From NCBI GenBank assembly GCA_963756365.1, contig CAVWNF010000003.1, forward strand, positions 930,001 to 994,000: a stretch of 64,000 bases of DNA, given 5' to 3'. Below the pieces are notes generated by a model. That model did not search any database, had not been told where the DNA came from, and saw only the letters and a list, made by a program, of their open reading frames with translations. The DNA is from WHTI01 sp963756365 (GTDB lineage: Bacteria > Actinomycetota > CADDZG01 > WHSQ01). A program made the translations under genes and the position numbers. Positions 1 through 7,964 of this stretch are shown in pieces (the first letter of the stretch is position 1; each line of letters begins with the position of its first letter).

Positions 1-2
1 AG

Positions 3-473
3 CCATGTCCCTCGACCGATACTGCGGTTGCCGACGGGAACCTGGCGGTGGATTCGTCTCCTCTTGAGAGTGATCTCACCATGCTCGGATCTCCCGAGGT
101 GAGCTTCGATGCGCTCCCGAGCCAGCAGGACATGTATGTGGGTCTCCACCTGTGGGACGTTGACCCCGCCACCTCGACGCAGAAGCTCGTGACCAGAGGG
201 GTCTACCGCCTCGGCTCGACGGAACTGCAGACGATCATCAGCCAACTGAATGCCAACGGGTGGACGTTCCCCGCGGGCCATGTGGTCCGGATCGAGCTCA
301 CGGCGAACGATGCCCCGGCCATGCTCCCACCATCGGCTGCTTCGGGGACGATCCTCATCTCCGACGTCGACCTCTCGATCCCCCAACCGGCCGTTCAGCC
401 AGAGGCCGCGCAACGGGTCTCCCGGCGGGTGCTCCGCACGATCGGTGAAGTAAGGGCCCCCTTTCTTCCCTGA
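3..473 (+). CDS. C-terminal fragment of a CocE/NonD-type (X-Pro dipeptidyl-peptidase-like) hydrolase
   Basis: The frame is open to the window edge, so this is the last 156 residues of a longer protein. The fragment has the pattern of the C-terminal beta-sandwich (PepX_C-like) domain: a PLESD-type start, a segment ending LHLWDVDP, a TRGVYRL stretch, and the late FPAGHVVRIELTANDAP motif. In the family this jelly-roll domain follows an alpha/beta-hydrolase domain that cleaves X-Pro dipeptides or esters. The catalytic part lies outside the window, so substrate and activity cannot be judged. The family assignment is an inference from the fold signature. Confidence 0.6.
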   Translation, partial: PCPSTDTAVADGNLAVDSSPLESDLTMLGSPEVSFDALPSQQDMYVGLHLWDVDPATSTQKLVTRGVYRLGSTELQTIISQLNANGWTFPAGHVVRIELTANDAPAMLPPSAASGTILISDVDLSIPQPAVQPEAAQRVSRRVLRTIGEVRAPFLP

Positions 474-474
474 G

Positions 475-480
475 TAACCT
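475..480 (+). promoter_or_regulatory. -10 hexamer TAACCT, leaderless start at 487
   Basis: TAACCT is followed by exactly six bases and then ATG at 487. This geometry recurs before many genes here and would put the transcription start at the A of the start codon. No clear -35 was seen. Confidence 0.5.
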
Positions 481-486
481 GGAGCC

Positions 487-910
487 ATGACTACAGCTGC
501 GATCTCGGCGCTCATCGCCGCGCTCGCGTTGGGCTATGCGGAAGGCCTGCGACGCCTTCTACCCGGCGAAGAAGACGTGGCTCCGGCTGAGGAGCCGTCA
601 TGGTCGCAGGGCGGCGAGGGCGATGAGGGAGCGCTTCGAAGCCTTCGCGGCGCGGGGCATCGCGGTGCGGATCGGGTTCGTCCTCCTGGGTCTTGTGGTC
701 GCCTGGATGGTCGCAGGCCCTGCATTGGACAAGCGCTGGTACGAGTCCGCCATCGACGCGCTGCCGTACTTCTTCATCGCGATCGTCATGTTCCGCACGC
801 CTGGAACGCTGCGCGCGATCGGTGAGCGGATGCGCGCCTACGAGCGGGAGAAAGGCGAGGACCCCGAGATCGAGCTTGATGACGGGGGAGCGGCGGAGGA
901 GGCGCTATGA
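487..910 (+). CDS. Small membrane protein of unknown function (apparent frameshift)
   Basis: I do not recognise this family. The start at 487 fits the leaderless -10 at 475-480, but that frame loses sense after about 20 residues. The frame from about 536 continues with convincing protein: a basic stretch (FYPAKKTWLRLRSRHG), a hydrophobic helix around GFVLLGLVVAWMVAGPAL, a second hydrophobic stretch (ALPYFFIAIVMF) and an acidic C-terminus. One extra base between about 530 and 565 would join them into a 140-residue protein. The alternative is a separate start at ATG 536. The end overlaps thiE by 4 bp, so the two are probably co-transcribed. Confidence 0.5.
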
Positions 911-1548
911 CCGGGTACTCCGACGCTCGGCTCTATCTCGTTGCACCCGCCTCACTTAAGGCCGGCACGCTCGCTGACCTGATCCCGGAACTGGCGGATG
1001 CCGGGGTCGACGTCGTCCAACTACGCGAGAAGGATCTCGACGCAGGACGGGTCCTCGAACTGGCCGGCGAGGTGCACGCCGCGTGTCAGAGCGCGGGCAT
1101 CCCATTCGTCATCAACGACCGCCCCGACCTCGCGCTGGCCCTGGATTGCGATCTCCACCTGGGTCAGGACGACGTTCCGGACTCCCTGGCTCGCAAGGTC
1201 GCCCCGCGCGCCGCGATCGGCCACTCGACCCACAGCCCCGAACAGATAACCGCCGCTCTGGACGCGGAGATGACGCCTGCCTACATCGCGGTTGGGCCCG
1301 TGTACGAGACCCCGACGAAGCCAGGTCGGCCCGGCACCGGACTGGGTCTCATCGAGTACGCGGCGACCTCGGTTCGGGACATCCCGTGGTTCGCGATCGG
1401 AGGGATCGACGAGCAGCGCCTGCCAGAGGTCATGGACGCGGGGGCCCGACGAGTCGTTGTGGTGCGGGCGATCACCCAGGTAGACGATCCGGTCGCGGCG
1501 ACCCGGCGGCTACGTAGGCTCCTCGATGCTGTCCCATTAACCACCTAA
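907..1548 (+). CDS. thiE: Thiamine-phosphate synthase ThiE
   Basis: ThiE joins HMP pyrophosphate to thiazole phosphate to give thiamine phosphate in the cytosol. The 213-residue protein is a complete TIM barrel of normal length. Visible family motifs in order are QLREKD (phosphate and pyrimidine site), NDRPDLA, HLGQDD (metal-binding Asp), GHSTHS, GPVYETPTK (pyrophosphate and phosphate contacts) and FAIGGI near the C-terminus. The ATG overlaps the preceding small membrane gene by ATGA, suggesting translational coupling. No other thiamine genes lie nearby. Confidence 0.95.
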   Translation: MTGYSDARLYLVAPASLKAGTLADLIPELADAGVDVVQLREKDLDAGRVLELAGEVHAACQSAGIPFVINDRPDLALALDCDLHLGQDDVPDSLARKVAPRAAIGHSTHSPEQITAALDAEMTPAYIAVGPVYETPTKPGRPGTGLGLIEYAATSVRDIPWFAIGGIDEQRLPEVMDAGARRVVVVRAITQVDDPVAATRRLRRLLDAVPLTT

Positions 1549-1564
1549 ACATCCGCTCGCCCGG

Positions 1565-1570
1565 TACTCT
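1565..1570 (+). promoter_or_regulatory. -10 hexamer TACTCT, leaderless start of cax
   Basis: TACTCT is followed by six bases and ATG at 1577. No Shine-Dalgarno sequence precedes that ATG, which supports leaderless initiation. Confidence 0.55.
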
Positions 1571-1576
1571 CACCGG

Positions 1577-2620
1577 ATGCTGAAACCGAAGATGGAATGG
1601 CTCCTGGTGTTCGTTCCCGTAGCCATCGTGCTTGAGCTGACCCACGGGAATGCGATCGCCATCTTCGCTATCTCTGCCCTCGCCATCCTTCCTCTTGCCG
1701 GGATGATCGGGCACGCGACGGAAGACCTTGCCTCCCGCACCGGGCCGCAGATCGGCGGCCTCCTGAATGCCACCTTCGGCAACGTCACCGAGTTGATAAT
1801 CGCCTTCTTCCTGATCACCCGTGGCGAGATCGAGATCGTGAAGGCGTCGATCACCGGCTCGATCATCGGGAACGTCCTCCTGGTTCTCGGTGCCTCTTTC
1901 CTTGCCGGCGGGTGGACCCGCAAGGAGCAGACCTTCAATCGCCAGGCGGCTGGGCTGCATACCGCTTCGCTCGCGATCGCGGTCGGGGCACTGTTGATGC
2001 CAGCGCTGTTCTCGTTCACGCCGGAGGCGACCGCGTTCCGGACCGAGGCGGTCTCGGTGGGCGTGTCGATCGTCCTGATGACCGTTTACGTCCTCGGGCT
2101 GGTGTTCACCCTCAAGACCCATCGTTCGTTGTTCCGCACGGACTTCGAGCACGGAACCCCCAAGTGGACGATGCGCAAGGCGGGCGGGATCCTCGCGGGA
2201 GCCACGGTCGGCGTCGCGCTGATGAGCGAGTTCCTCGTGGGGGCCCTCCAGGAGACGGTCGATGAACTCGGCCTGTCGAAGCTGTTCGTCGGGCTCATCA
2301 TCGTCCCGCTCGTCGGGAACGCCGCGGAGCACAGCTCTGCGATCTTCCTCGCCGCCAAGGACAAGGTCGAGGTCTCGATCGAGATCGCCATCGGCTCATC
2401 GACCCAGATCGCCCTCTTCATCGCGCCTCTGCTCGTGTTCCTCTCGCTCGCGGCCGGCAACCCGATGGACCTGATCTTCACGGGTCTCGAGATCGCTGCC
2501 GTAGCGCTCTCTGCGATGATCCTCGGCTTCATCGTCATCGACGGCCGCTCCAACTGGTTCGAGGGCGCCCAGCTCCTCGCCGCCTACCTGATCATGGCCG
2601 TCAGCTTCTTTTTTCTTTAG
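1577..2620 (+). CDS. cax: Ca2+/H+ antiporter, CaCA/CAX family
   Basis: This is a 347-residue integral membrane cation/proton exchanger, which in the family expels Ca2+ using the proton gradient. About eleven hydrophobic helices fill the protein. The two inverted alpha-repeats that form the ion site are visible: LLNATFGNVTELIIAF near residue 60, and PLVGNAAEHSSAIF near residue 250, each with its acidic residue. The short acidic linker typical of the family is weak here. The start at ATG 1577 fits the leaderless -10. A hairpin terminator follows directly, so the gene is probably monocistronic. Confidence 0.9.
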   Translation: MLKPKMEWLLVFVPVAIVLELTHGNAIAIFAISALAILPLAGMIGHATEDLASRTGPQIGGLLNATFGNVTELIIAFFLITRGEIEIVKASITGSIIGNVLLVLGASFLAGGWTRKEQTFNRQAAGLHTASLAIAVGALLMPALFSFTPEATAFRTEAVSVGVSIVLMTVYVLGLVFTLKTHRSLFRTDFEHGTPKWTMRKAGGILAGATVGVALMSEFLVGALQETVDELGLSKLFVGLIIVPLVGNAAEHSSAIFLAAKDKVEVSIEIAIGSSTQIALFIAPLLVFLSLAAGNPMDLIFTGLEIAAVALSAMILGFIVIDGRSNWFEGAQLLAAYLIMAVSFFFL

Positions 2621-2624
2621 TTCC

Positions 2625-2644
2625 GCGATCGTCGAGACGATCGC
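2625..2644 (+). terminator. Hairpin terminator after cax
   Basis: A perfect 9-bp stem (GCGATCGTC/GACGATCGC) with a 2-base loop begins 5 bp after the cax stop and is followed by a T-rich TTCTT. The right arm is included in the 50-bp tandem duplication that follows. Confidence 0.65.
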
Positions 2645-2739
2645 TTCTTGATCCGCGGGTGCCTCACCTGGCATCGAGTCCCCGACCTGATCGCTTCTTG
2701 ATCCGCGGGTGCCTCACCTGGCATCGAGTCCCCGACCTG
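2640..2739. repeat. Perfect 50-bp tandem duplication
   Basis: Bases 2640-2689 are repeated exactly at 2690-2739. The unit starts inside the right arm of the cax terminator and carries a GGTGCC...GGCATC-type dyad. It is noncoding and lies between cax and the sufT-like gene. It could be a recent slippage duplication, a duplicated regulatory segment or an assembly artefact. Confidence 0.85.
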
Positions 2740-2762
2740 GAATTGTTTGCTGGCTTTCTCGT

Positions 2763-2768
2763 TATCCT
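2763..2768 (+). promoter_or_regulatory. -10 hexamer TATCCT, leaderless start of sufT-like gene
   Basis: TATCCT is followed by six bases and ATG at 2775. This decides the start in preference to an in-frame upstream codon at 2709 that lies inside the tandem repeat. Confidence 0.6.
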
Positions 2769-2774
2769 AGGTAC

Positions 2775-3101
2775 ATGGCAGATGCAGCGGTTGATACCAA
2801 AGAGATCGAAGAGAAGGTCATCGAGGTTCTCAAGACGGTCGATGACCCCGAGCTGGGGATCGATATCTGGAACCTCGGGCTCGTGTACAAGATCGATGTC
2901 AATGAGGACGGCGACGTTCATGTCGAGTTCTCGTTGACCACGATGGGGTGCCCGATCGGGCCGATGCTCGACGAGCAGATCCGCGCCGCCAGCCAGTACA
3001 TCGAGGGGATCGGCGAGGTCACGACCGAACTCGTGATGTACCCGCCATGGTCACCCGAGAAGATGTCTCCGCTGGCCCGTTCCGCCCTCGGGGTCATCTA
3101 G
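2775..3101 (+). CDS. SufT/PaaD-like iron-sulfur assembly protein (MIP18/DUF59 family)
   Basis: A 108-residue protein of the MIP18 family, which helps mature or insert Fe-S clusters, or forms part of a multicomponent oxygenase assembly as in PaaD. Family features are the acidic N-terminal helix ending VDDPELGIDIWNLGLVY, a short beta-meander, the TTMGCPIGP motif with the conserved cysteine (about residue 59), and the aromatic YPPWSPEKMS near the C-terminus. In many actinobacteria such genes lie in a suf operon; here no suf genes are adjacent, so the gene stands alone. The exact client is unknown. Confidence 0.85.
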   Translation: MADAAVDTKEIEEKVIEVLKTVDDPELGIDIWNLGLVYKIDVNEDGDVHVEFSLTTMGCPIGPMLDEQIRAASQYIEGIGEVTTELVMYPPWSPEKMSPLARSALGVI

Positions 3102-3137
3102 TACGCCGTTAGGCGATCCGATACGGGAGGGCCGGCT

Positions 3138-3524
3138 GTGGAACTGACTCAGATCTTGGTGGTTAGCGACATGGACCGGGCATTGCCCTTCTATCGCGAC
3201 GTCCTCGAGGCTGAGGTTGTCCGTGAGTACGGGGGCACCTCTGTCGTACTCAGATACCTCGATACCTGGCTGCTGCTGGTTACCGGGGGAGGGCCGACCC
3301 CTGACAAGCCGAAGCTCTACTTCGAGCCCCCATCCGGCGACAAGGTCAGCCACGCGATGACGATCCGGGTCGATGATTGCCATAGCTCCTACGCAGCGCT
3401 GGTCGAGAAAGGGGCGGAGTTCCTGACGCCACCCGTCGAGTACGAGTGGGAGATCAGGGCCTTTTTCACCGACCCCGACGGCCACCTGTTCGAGATCAGC
3501 GAGGCGCGCGAACCTCGTTCTTGA
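3138..3524 (+). CDS. VOC-superfamily (glyoxalase/dioxygenase-like) protein
   Basis: A 128-residue single-domain VOC protein with two beta-alpha-beta-beta-beta modules. The first opens with LTQILVVSDMDRALPFYRDVL and the second with HAMTIRVDDCHSSYAALVEKG, ending FTDPDGHLFEISE, where the Glu is the usual metal ligand. The N-terminal His ligand seen in many members is not evident, so metal binding is uncertain. The GTG start at 3138 has a GGGAGG ribosome site about 7 bp upstream. Members include glyoxalases, antibiotic-binding proteins and dioxygenases; the substrate cannot be assigned. Its stop codon lies inside the -35 box of the SOS-type promoter. Confidence 0.8.
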   Translation: MELTQILVVSDMDRALPFYRDVLEAEVVREYGGTSVVLRYLDTWLLLVTGGGPTPDKPKLYFEPPSGDKVSHAMTIRVDDCHSSYAALVEKGAEFLTPPVEYEWEIRAFFTDPDGHLFEISEAREPRS

Positions 3525-3549
3525 CGCGCGCCGAACGCGCGCCTACTAT
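3521..3549 (+). promoter_or_regulatory. SOS-type promoter
   Basis: TTGACG (3521-3526) and TACTAT (3544-3549) are separated by exactly 17 bp. The promoter abuts the LexA operator and points towards the DUF6504-like/dnaE2 block. Confidence 0.75.
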
Positions 3550-3563
3550 CGAACATACGTTCG
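3550..3563. promoter_or_regulatory. LexA operator (SOS box)
   Basis: CGAACATACGTTCG is a perfect palindromic match to the Gram-positive/actinobacterial LexA consensus CGAAC-N4-GTTCG. It begins one base after the -10 hexamer, so bound LexA would block initiation. Downstream are a DUF6504-like gene, dnaE2 and dinB, as expected for DNA-damage mutagenesis genes. Confidence 0.85.
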
Positions 3564-3675
3564 TATCTGGGGGTGGGTTCCTCTGAAAGGGCTCCTCCCC
3601 GGGCCTGGTTTCAGGCGGTTCTGCTCCCCGGCGCGCCGTCCCCACCATCCCGATACGGACACGTGATTAGCGGGG

Positions 3676-3713
3676 CTCGATCGGTCCCGGGTGGTTTCTG
3701 CCACCGGGGGCCG
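3676..3713 (+). other. Leader hairpin between LexA box and DUF6504-like gene
   Basis: An imperfect 16-bp inverted repeat (GATCGGTCCCGGGTGG / CCACCGGGGGCCGATC) with a 6-base loop lies in the transcript leader and covers a possible GTG start at 3691. It could be an attenuator or could sequester that start. No U-run follows. Confidence 0.45.
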
Positions 3714-4074
3714 ATCGGGTCCCCTTCTCGTTACGAGGAGAGAGCGCGAAAAGAGTAAGCCCATCACTAAGCGCTACGACGATCCGATCGATGTGGATCC
3801 CGATCCGGTGGAACTCGGGGCTCCGGTCGCGTTCCGGTGGCGAGGGAAGAGGTACGAGGTCGATCAGCGGCTGTCGAGTTGGCGGGAAGCGTGGGTCACG
3901 GGGCGGGATGGGAACCTTCAGCGGGAGTACTTCCGGGTGTTCGCACGTCCTGCCGGTGCTTCGTCCGATGGGAACGTCGATGCCGACGGGGTCCTCGTCA
4001 AAGTCGGTGCTGTCTACGACGTCTATCGGGATCTGACGCGCGGGGGATGGAGGCTCGCCCGGATATGGGACTGA
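3691..4074 (+). CDS. DUF6504-like protein in SOS mutagenesis block
   Basis: A basic/acidic protein of up to 127 residues. The conserved-looking part begins at about KRYDDPIDV and contains FRWRGKRYEVDQRLSSWREAW, then REYFRVFA and a YDVYRDLTRGGWRLARIWD end. From memory this resembles the small DUF6504 proteins found beside Y-family polymerase and dnaE2 genes in actinobacteria; the molecular role is unknown. The start is uncertain. GTG 3691 is the only conventional nearby codon but lies in a hairpin. An AGGAG at 3737-3741 suggests initiation near 3750, where no ATG, GTG or TTG is in frame. It is the first gene after the LexA-controlled promoter. Confidence 0.6.
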   Translation: MVSATGGRSGPLLVTRREREKSKPITKRYDDPIDVDPDPVELGAPVAFRWRGKRYEVDQRLSSWREAWVTGRDGNLQREYFRVFARPAGASSDGNVDADGVLVKVGAVYDVYRDLTRGGWRLARIWD

Positions 4075-4082
4075 GCAGCGGG

Positions 4083-4088
4083 TATCGT
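4083..4088 (+). promoter_or_regulatory. -10 hexamer TATCGT, near-leaderless start of thioesterase
   Basis: TATCGT is followed by seven bases and ATG at 4096, close to the six-base rule seen elsewhere in the window. Confidence 0.45.
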
Positions 4089-4095
4089 CCCGCCC

Positions 4096-4503
4096 ATGGA
4101 CAAGTCCCGAGCCGACGCACTCGCTGCCGGAGAGATCGACATCCCCGTCAACGACGCGATGGGATTCGAGTACGTCTCGAAGACCGCCGACAAGATCACC
4201 TTCACCTACACGGTGCTCCCCGAGCATTGCAATTCTGCCGGCGGGATCCAGGGGGGCATGCTCGCAGCGTTCGTCGATGCGGTCCTTGGGGGAGCGAGCG
4301 CCCTTCATCTACCTCCAGAGAAGTACCCCGCACTTGCCGAGATGAAGATCTCGATAATGCGCCCCGCAGCCGCGGGCACGACGTTGACTGGCGTCGGCCG
4401 CGTCTTGAAGGCGGGCCGCCGAGTGCTGTTCGCCGAAGCCGAGATAACGACCTCGGACGGCACCCTCATAGCGAAAGCATCCGCCACGGAGATCCCGAAC
4501 TAG
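4096..4503 (+). CDS. PaaI-like hotdog-fold thioesterase
   Basis: A 135-residue hotdog-fold protein of the 4HBT/PaaI type, which in the family hydrolyses aryl- or acyl-CoA thioesters as a tetramer. The catalytic-region motif NSAGGIQGGMLAAFVDAVLGGA (around residues 45-65) is present, with a small residue and Asp where the family carries its nucleophile or base. The second half has the typical EMKISIMRPAAAG strand. The substrate is unknown. It sits between the DUF6504-like gene and dnaE2 but has its own promoter-like hexamer, so its link to DNA damage may be only positional. Confidence 0.8.
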   Translation: MDKSRADALAAGEIDIPVNDAMGFEYVSKTADKITFTYTVLPEHCNSAGGIQGGMLAAFVDAVLGGASALHLPPEKYPALAEMKISIMRPAAAGTTLTGVGRVLKAGRRVLFAEAEITTSDGTLIAKASATEIPN

Positions 4504-4546
4504 CAGATCTTTCCGCGAACGTCTCGACGATCGCTGGGAACGAACC

Positions 4547-7500
4547 GTGACGCTTTGTTCATCTTCATTGTCATACGACGTGGTCGTTGCTCGACGGGGC
4601 GATCACGGCCGAGCGATTGCCGGAATTGGCCGCCGAGCAAGGTTACGAGGCGGTGGCGATGACCGACCATGATTCGCTGCTCGGGGCGGTGCGATTCACG
4701 AAGGCGTGTCGGAGTGCGGGGATCAAGCCGATCTACGGAGCCGAGCTGACCGTTCGTTCGATGCTTCCTGGTGGGGGGAAGGCGCATGTCACGGCGATCG
4801 CCCGGGATAAGACCGGGTACGGGAACCTGTGTCGGCTGATCTCGGGCGCCCATCTCACCAATGCCAGGGGGGAGCCTGAAACCACGTTCGAGTCGATCGC
4901 GGAACGATGCGATGGATTGTTCGTGTTCTCGGGTTGTGCGCGCTCGGATGTTGCTCGACTCGCCGCCGCGGGGCGGATCCCGGACGCGGTCGAACTGGTC
5001 CGCAAGTGGCACGGAGCTTTGGGGGAGTCTTACCGGGTCGAGGTGTTCGACCACCGAGGCTATGGGGACCGGATGCTGCGGGACCGGCTGCTCAAGATAG
5101 CCACGGAGGCAGAGGTTCATCCGGTGGCGACCAACGACGTTCATTACCCGTCCCCCGGAGACTCCGGCACCCACGAGCTGCTCCACGCCCTCAGCAAGAT
5201 CGTTCCGCTGTCTCGCAGCCAGGCGTTCCGGGCCAACGCCGAATACCACCTGAAATCCCCGAACGAGATGGAGGGACTGTTCGATGACGTGCCCGAGGCA
5301 CTCCGTGAGTCGCTCTACATCGCCGAGGAGTGCGAGTTCGAACTAGACCTCGGGAGTTATCACTTCCCGCACGTCCCAGGCCGAGATGTCAGGAGCTCAG
5401 CGGATGAGCTCACACGTCGGTGTCACGAGGGTGCGACCCGACGGTATGGGACAACGATCTCGCGCGAGGTCACCGATCGGCTCGATCACGAACTGAGGAT
5501 GATCTTCAAGCTGGGATGGCCTGCGTTCTTCCTGTTGGTCGCCGACATCGTCGAGCACGTCAGATACGAGATGGGCATCTGGTGCACGTGTCGGGGCAGC
5601 GCGGCTGGTTCACTCGTCTGCTACCTGTTGGGCATCTCGGATGTCGATCCGGTCCGTTACGACCTGCTGTTCGAACGGTTCATGAACGAGCGCCGGGAAG
5701 AACTCCCTGACATCGATGTAGATGTCGAATCACATCGGCGCGAGGAGGTCCTCAACTACATCCTCACCGCGTACGGCAGGGATCAGACCGCGGTGTGCTG
5801 CATGGTGGACACGTTCCGGGCGAGAGGAGCTATCCGCGAGGTTGGCAAAGCGCTCGGGTTACCACCTGATGAGATCGACTTCGTGGCCAAGGCGTTCCCT
5901 CGGATAAGGGCGAGGGACATCCCCCAGGCGATCGAACGCCTCCCCGAACTGTCGGGTAGCAATCTGCGCTCCGGACAGCTCGAGCAACTCTTCGAGCTGT
6001 GTTTCGCCATCGACGGGTTCCCCCGCCATCTCGCGCTGCACCCCTCGGGGGTCATCCTGTCGTCGCCTGACCTTGGCGATCGGGTGCCGATGCAGGAGTC
6101 GTTCGCTGGGTTCACGATGCTCCAGGCTGATAAGCACGACGTCGAGGACCTCGGGCTGGTCAAACTCGATGTACTCGGGGTCAGGATGCTGTCGGCGATG
6201 TCCCACGCGAGGGCAGAGATCCAGCGCACCACCGGAGAGGTCCTCGACATCACCTCGGCGGAGAGGGACGACGCCGCTACCTTCGAGCTGATCCGTTCGT
6301 CCCGCACCCTCGGCTGTTTCCAGATCGAATCTCCTGGTCAGCGAGAGCTATTGGCGAGACTCCAACCATCCAGGTTCGAGGACCTCATCATCGACATCTC
6401 GTTGTTCCGCCCCGGACCGGTGCAGTCGGACATGGTTGGGCCTTATCTGATGAGGAGGCACGGGTTCGAGGAGCTCGTCTACCCGCACGAGAAGCTCACG
6501 GACATCCTGCGCGAGACGAACGGGATCATCGTGTTTCACGAGCAGGTGATCAGGGTGATCGCCGCCACGACCGGATGTTCGCTCGCGGATGCCGATCACA
6601 TCAGGCGCCACCTCGACTCCGAACGGCCGAGCTTGCCGGACGATCCCAACTCTGCCCCCGCCAAGACGTCTCTGGACGATCCGCGCAACCACGTCGATCC
6701 CGACGCAAGGGACAACCGGATCGGTCGATGGTTCCAGTCCGAGGCGGTCGCGAACGGATTCACGCCTGCTCAGGCCAAGTCTGTGTGGCATGAGGTGTTC
6801 GCGTTCGCATCGTTCGGGTTCTGTAAGGCGCATGCGGCGGCGTTCGCTCTTCCTACCTATCTATCCTCATGGCTAAAGGCTCACTATCCGGCTCAGTTCG
6901 TCGCAGGGCTCCTGACCCACGACCCAGGGATGTATCCGAGAAGGCTGATCGTGGCCGACGCTCGTAGTTCTGGGATCCCCATACTCCCGGTGGACGTGAA
7001 CCGTTCGGATGGGGTGTACCGGGCAGAGGCGACTCCTGATGGCACCCTTGGCGTCCGTCTGGCCTTATCTGAGGTCAAGGACATCTCTGGCGCCGAGATC
7101 GATTCGATCGTTGGAGCCCGTGCCGGGGGCCGGTTCGCTTCGATCGAGGAGCTATGGCGACGCACCGATCTGTCCCGCCCGGTCCTAGTGAATCTCGTAC
7201 ATCTAGGAGCACTCGAGGTGATCTCGGGTCATCGGAGTCGACGCGAGCTGTTGTGGAGGGCGGCGGATCTCGCCGAGCGACCTCGCCACCGTGCTGGCGA
7301 TCAGCTCTCTCTGAGCCTCGATGAGGATGTCCTCTCGGGTCTTCCGGGCCTGCCCGAATACACGCCCCTCGAGAAGACCGAAGCCGAATTGGACGTCACC
7401 GGTATCGACGCGAGCCAGCACATCATGGAGCTGTATCGGCCTTTGATGGAGGAACTCGGATGTACGTATGCGACTGGATTGAGCTCCCTTCGCAACGGCT

Positions 7501-7919
7501 CCGAGGCATGGGTGGCCGGGGTCAAGGTAGCGAGCCAGACCCCCCAGATCCGATCGGGCCAGCGGATCATCTTCGTGACCCTCGATGACCCCACCGGTCC
7601 GTTGGATGTGACCGTGTTCGAGCGGGTGCAGCCGTGGTGTGCGGCAACGGTGTTCCATTCATGGATCCTGCTGTTCAGAGGTGAGGTGCGGAAGCGGGGC
7701 GGAGCGTCGCGTACGCATCGGACCCACCCACGCAACGTCGGGGTGACCGTCGTCGTCGAGGAAGCCTTCGACCTGGCGGAGCTGGCCCGCGATCGAGCCG
7801 GGGGTAGGTCGATCGAGGAGGCCCTCGACCGTCAGCGGACGCGCGAGAGGACCCGTACGGGCACGACCTCGGCCCCCCGGAAGCTGTGGCACGCAAGCGG
7901 AGGGTCGGCCGGAGGCTAG
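4547..7919 (+). CDS. dnaE2: Error-prone DNA polymerase III alpha subunit DnaE2 (frameshift near start)
   Basis: DnaE2 is the C-family polymerase of the SOS mutasome, used in translesion synthesis. After correction the protein is about 1123 residues. It has a PHP domain (HLHCH, MTDHDS, GAEL, SGCARS, TNDVHY), a palm with WCTCRGSAAGS and the metal-binding LPDIDVDVE, then helix-hairpin-helix and OB regions. The conserved FVHLHCH segment at 4554-4574 has a TGA just upstream and no start codon in frame. GTG 4547 would lead into it if one extra base near 4553 were removed. A TTG at 4587 would delete the first PHP ligands, so I prefer 4547. A loop rich in Pro and Asp (about 6620-6720) interrupts the fingers-side region. 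Confidence 0.9.
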
Positions 7920-7964
7920 CCCTCCTAGCTCAACCCTCACCGCCTGCCAGCCGATGACCAAGGT

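Noticed and set aside
3573..3758. 61-residue ORF in the LexA-controlled leader
   Set aside because: Its composition is like random translation of GC-rich DNA, it has no ribosome site, and it overlaps the leader hairpin.
4516..4531. Second LexA box before dnaE2 (CGAACGTCTCGACG)
   Set aside because: The left half-site is good but the right half differs from GTTCG at two of five positions, and no promoter is placed with it.
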